Source of the DNA: an uncultured Flavobacteriaceae bacterium
GTDB taxonomy: Bacteria; Bacteroidota; Bacteroidia; Flavobacteriales; Flavobacteriaceae
Length of the DNA stretch: 64,000 bases
Assembly (NCBI GenBank): GCA_947493535.1
Contig: CANLRK010000006.1
Location: 87,956 to 151,955, forward strand
Reading direction: 5' to 3'
Below, piece by piece: positions 61,877 through 64,000 of the stretch. The notes below the pieces were generated by a model. The model saw only the letters and a program-made list of their open reading frames with translations. It was not told the origin of the DNA and did not search any database. The position numbers were made by a program, and so were the translations under genes. Positions within the stretch are counted from its first letter, which is position 1, and each line of letters begins with the position of its first letter.

Positions 61877-64000
61877 ATGAAACAACACAACTTATGGCTA
61901 CTTTTAATAGTATGCGCTTTTTCATTTACTAAACTAAATGCGCAAAACCCTATTAGTACCAACAACACTACTTACACTCCTGAACAACTCATTGAAGATG
62001 TTTTAATTACAGGAGATTGTGCAAACACCACCAACTACAACTCATCTATAGCTAATCATCCAACAGGTATTGCTTATTTTGAAAGAGACGCTTCATTAGC
62101 AACACCAAATTTTCCTTTCGCAAACGGAATTATATTAAGTTCAGGTAATGCTATGCAAGCACCAGGACCAGAAACAAATACTGCCGACAATAGTATTTTT
62201 TCAGGAGGAGATGCTGATTTAGAAAATGTTGCTGGAATAACTAACACTAATGATGCCTCGTACTTAGAGTTTGATTTTACGCCACCTACAAGTAGTATAA
62301 GTTTTAACTATTTATTCGTTTCAGAAGAGTATAATCAAAGCTTTGAATGTACTTTTTCTGACGCCTTTGCGTTTATTTTAACAGATTTAACTACTGGAAA
62401 CGTCACTAATTTAGCAGTATTACCAACTACAGATACTGGTAGCTTTGCAGTTTCTTGTACAAATGTAAGACCTGAAGTTTCTGGTAATTGTAGTGCAGCT
62501 AACGAACAATACTTTGATTACTATAATTTTGATAATACTGATCCTACAGTTGCCGCAAACTCACCAATAATTTACGGCGGACAGACTGTACCGTTAACTG
62601 CATCTGCTACAGTAACTCCTGGTAATACTTATAGAATAAAATTGGTAATTGCAGATCAAGGAGATTCTGCTTATGACTCGGCAGTATTCTTAGAAGGGGG
62701 TAGTTTTGGTTTAGGGATTAACTTAAATGTTGATGGATTACAAATAATTGATGGAGTTGCTAATGCTTGTGAAGGTGATAGTGTAACGATTGAGGGGGAA
62801 GTAGATGCCTCTACTGAATTACCTATAAGTTACCAATGGCAACAAAATGGAGTTGATATGACTATTGCTAACGGATTTCCTCAAGATGAAACATCTCCTA
62901 ACATAACTGTAACCACTCCAGCTACATACGCCTTAATAGGATATTTTAGCTTTCCTGACGGGTCAAATTGCAGTGATAGTCAAGAAATAGAAGTCAACTT
63001 TTTTCCTATTCCATTTATTGATAACCTTATTGACATCTCAATATGTGATGCTAACACCGATGGAATAGAGGAGTTTAACTTAACCGATAATAACAGTGAA
63101 ATACTTGGTGTTACACAAAATGCAGCCGACTATAATATTACCTACCATAGTTCGGAACAGGATGCTATAGATAATAACTTTGCTCTAACAAGTCCATACA
63201 CCAATACTAATACAACAGAAACTATTTGGGTAAGGATTGAAAATGCTAACAACACTATTTGTTACGCTATTGGCTCTTTTGAAATTACTGCTATTAATAA
63301 TGCATCATCAAATCCAATTCCTGATATGGAACAATGTGATCTGGACTTTAGCGGGGATGAGATATTTAACCTAACATCTAATGATATGTTACAACCTGCT
63401 GGGCACGTAGTATCATATTATGATTCAGTAATCAATTTGCAAGCTGGTGGTACAGTTGGTTTGCTTTCATCACCTGATGCTTTTCCTGTAACGATAGCTC
63501 AAAGTCCATTCACGGTTTATGTAAGAATTGAAAATCTGTCTGACGGATGTTATGTAATGGAACAATTTAATCTAGTAGCTCAAGCACTACCAAATCCTGG
63601 CACAAATGGACTTATCGAATTTTGTGAAGGAGAGACAGCCTTACAAAGTTTACCAAATGCTATTTCAGGAGAAGATGTTGGAGGGCAATGGGTTGATGTA
63701 AGTAATACACCAGCAAATGTAGACTTAAATAATCCTGATGCAATAGATTTTAGTTTCGTTGAAAATGGCACCTATACTTTTGAATACTTTTTTGATGCTA
63801 CAGGAAGTTGTCCAAGAGTAAACTCAACTGTTGAAGTGATAATTTCAGAATATTTATCTCCAGGTACTTCTGAAACATTAATTTTATGTGAGGGAGATAG
63901 TACTTTAAATAGTTTATTTAATACCTTAGGAGGGGATCCTGATTGGGGAGGGACATGGACTCATAGTACAAGTGTTGATATTTCAGATGTTAATAATGTA
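61877..64000 (+). CDS. Choice-anchor L domain surface protein, truncated by the window edge
   Basis: 708 residues are in the window and the frame stays open to the last base. Signal peptide MKQHNLWLLLIVCAFSFTKLNAQ. The first 240 residues contain choice-anchor L features: YTPEQLIEDVLITGDC, SGNAMQAPGPE, FVSEEYNQSFECTFSDAFAFIL and YRIKLVIADQGDSAYDSAVFLEG. Then follow repeated Ig-like or PKD-like segments with Cys pairs (for example DISICDANTDGIEEFNL, DMEQCDLDFSGDEIFNL). Relatives end in a type B T9SS sorting domain and act in adhesion or gliding; that end is outside the window. About 140 bases upstream are unannotated. Confidence 0.8.
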   Translation, partial: MKQHNLWLLLIVCAFSFTKLNAQNPISTNNTTYTPEQLIEDVLITGDCANTTNYNSSIANHPTGIAYFERDASLATPNFPFANGIILSSGNAMQAPGPETNTADNSIFSGGDADLENVAGITNTNDASYLEFDFTPPTSSISFNYLFVSEEYNQSFECTFSDAFAFILTDLTTGNVTNLAVLPTTDTGSFAVSCTNVRPEVSGNCSAANEQYFDYYNFDNTDPTVAANSPIIYGGQTVPLTASATVTPGNTYRIKLVIADQGDSAYDSAVFLEGGSFGLGINLNVDGLQIIDGVANACEGDSVTIEGEVDASTELPISYQWQQNGVDMTIANGFPQDETSPNITVTTPATYALIGYFSFPDGSNCSDSQEIEVNFFPIPFIDNLIDISICDANTDGIEEFNLTDNNSEILGVTQNAADYNITYHSSEQDAIDNNFALTSPYTNTNTTETIWVRIENANNTICYAIGSFEITAINNASSNPIPDMEQCDLDFSGDEIFNLTSNDMLQPAGHVVSYYDSVINLQAGGTVGLLSSPDAFPVTIAQSPFTVYVRIENLSDGCYVMEQFNLVAQALPNPGTNGLIEFCEGETALQSLPNAISGEDVGGQWVDVSNTPANVDLNNPDAIDFSFVENGTYTFEYFFDATGSCPRVNSTVEVIISEYLSPGTSETLILCEGDSTLNSLFNTLGGDPDWGGTWTHSTSVDISDVNNV

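Overview
The window is AT-rich chromosomal DNA from a marine-type Flavobacteriaceae member (phylum Bacteroidota); genus not determined. Pointers are the TAnnTTTG-type promoter boxes, weak ribosome-binding sites, a type IX secretion (T9SS) sorting domain, OmpA, TonB and choice-anchor L surface proteins, DUF5606, and a PLP enzyme pair that resembles sulfonolipid (capnine) synthesis.

Layout. 1-10.5 kb is core genome: a truncated OmpA gene, a membrane-anchored helix-hairpin-helix protein, XerD-like recombinase, Bcp, a cysteine-free endonuclease III, an ECF-type sigma factor followed by a 47-residue conserved-looking peptide, photolyase, UvrA, a secreted protein behind a sigma-54-like promoter, and a TauE/SafE permease.

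10.55-22.65 kb is a 12.1 kb integrative element in the 3' end of tRNA-Ser(UGA). It has direct-repeat att sites, paired TGTCAACT arm-type sites at both ends, an integrase, an unknown coupled protein, an excisionase-like HTH protein and a rolling-circle (HUH) replication initiator. Its cargo is a type IC restriction-modification operon hsdM-hsdS-prrC-hsdR plus a PD-(D/E)XK/DUF5655 protein. PrrC is a tRNA anticodon nuclease, with catalytic R318/E322/H355 visible, that is normally held silent by the restriction complex and released when a phage disables it. HsdS carries four perfect 12-bp repeats (TELT x4) at the spacer that sets target length, so specificity may switch by slippage. This is the most notable system in the window.

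22.65-45 kb is core metabolism and translation: NDH-2, RlmD without its usual Fe-S cysteines, the acyltransferase/cysteine-synthase-like pair, a lipoprotein S9 peptidase, YbaB, OmpA, threonine aldolase, RF2 without a frameshift, ArsC-like protein, a TonB-type receptor, fumarase, a T9SS-secreted M36-like protease, a carotenoid/retinol desaturase-like enzyme, MazG, DUF5606, Def, RuvX and DapD.

45.8-55 kb is an envelope polysaccharide/LPS region: an LTA-synthase-like transferase, a GT9-GT2 fusion, Kdo kinase-like protein, four GT2-type glycosyltransferases and a carbohydrate sulfotransferase. 55-64 kb holds TsaC and the CCA-adding enzyme (tRNA maturation), CtaA, an acidic pRiA4b ORF-3-like protein, a 37-kDa nucleoid-associated protein, an ABC-2 exporter and the start of a large choice-anchor L surface protein that runs off the window.

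No rRNA, CRISPR array or insertion sequence was seen. The only RNA gene recognised is tRNA-Ser. Start codons were moved inward where the longest reading frame began with GTG/TTG or inside a terminator.
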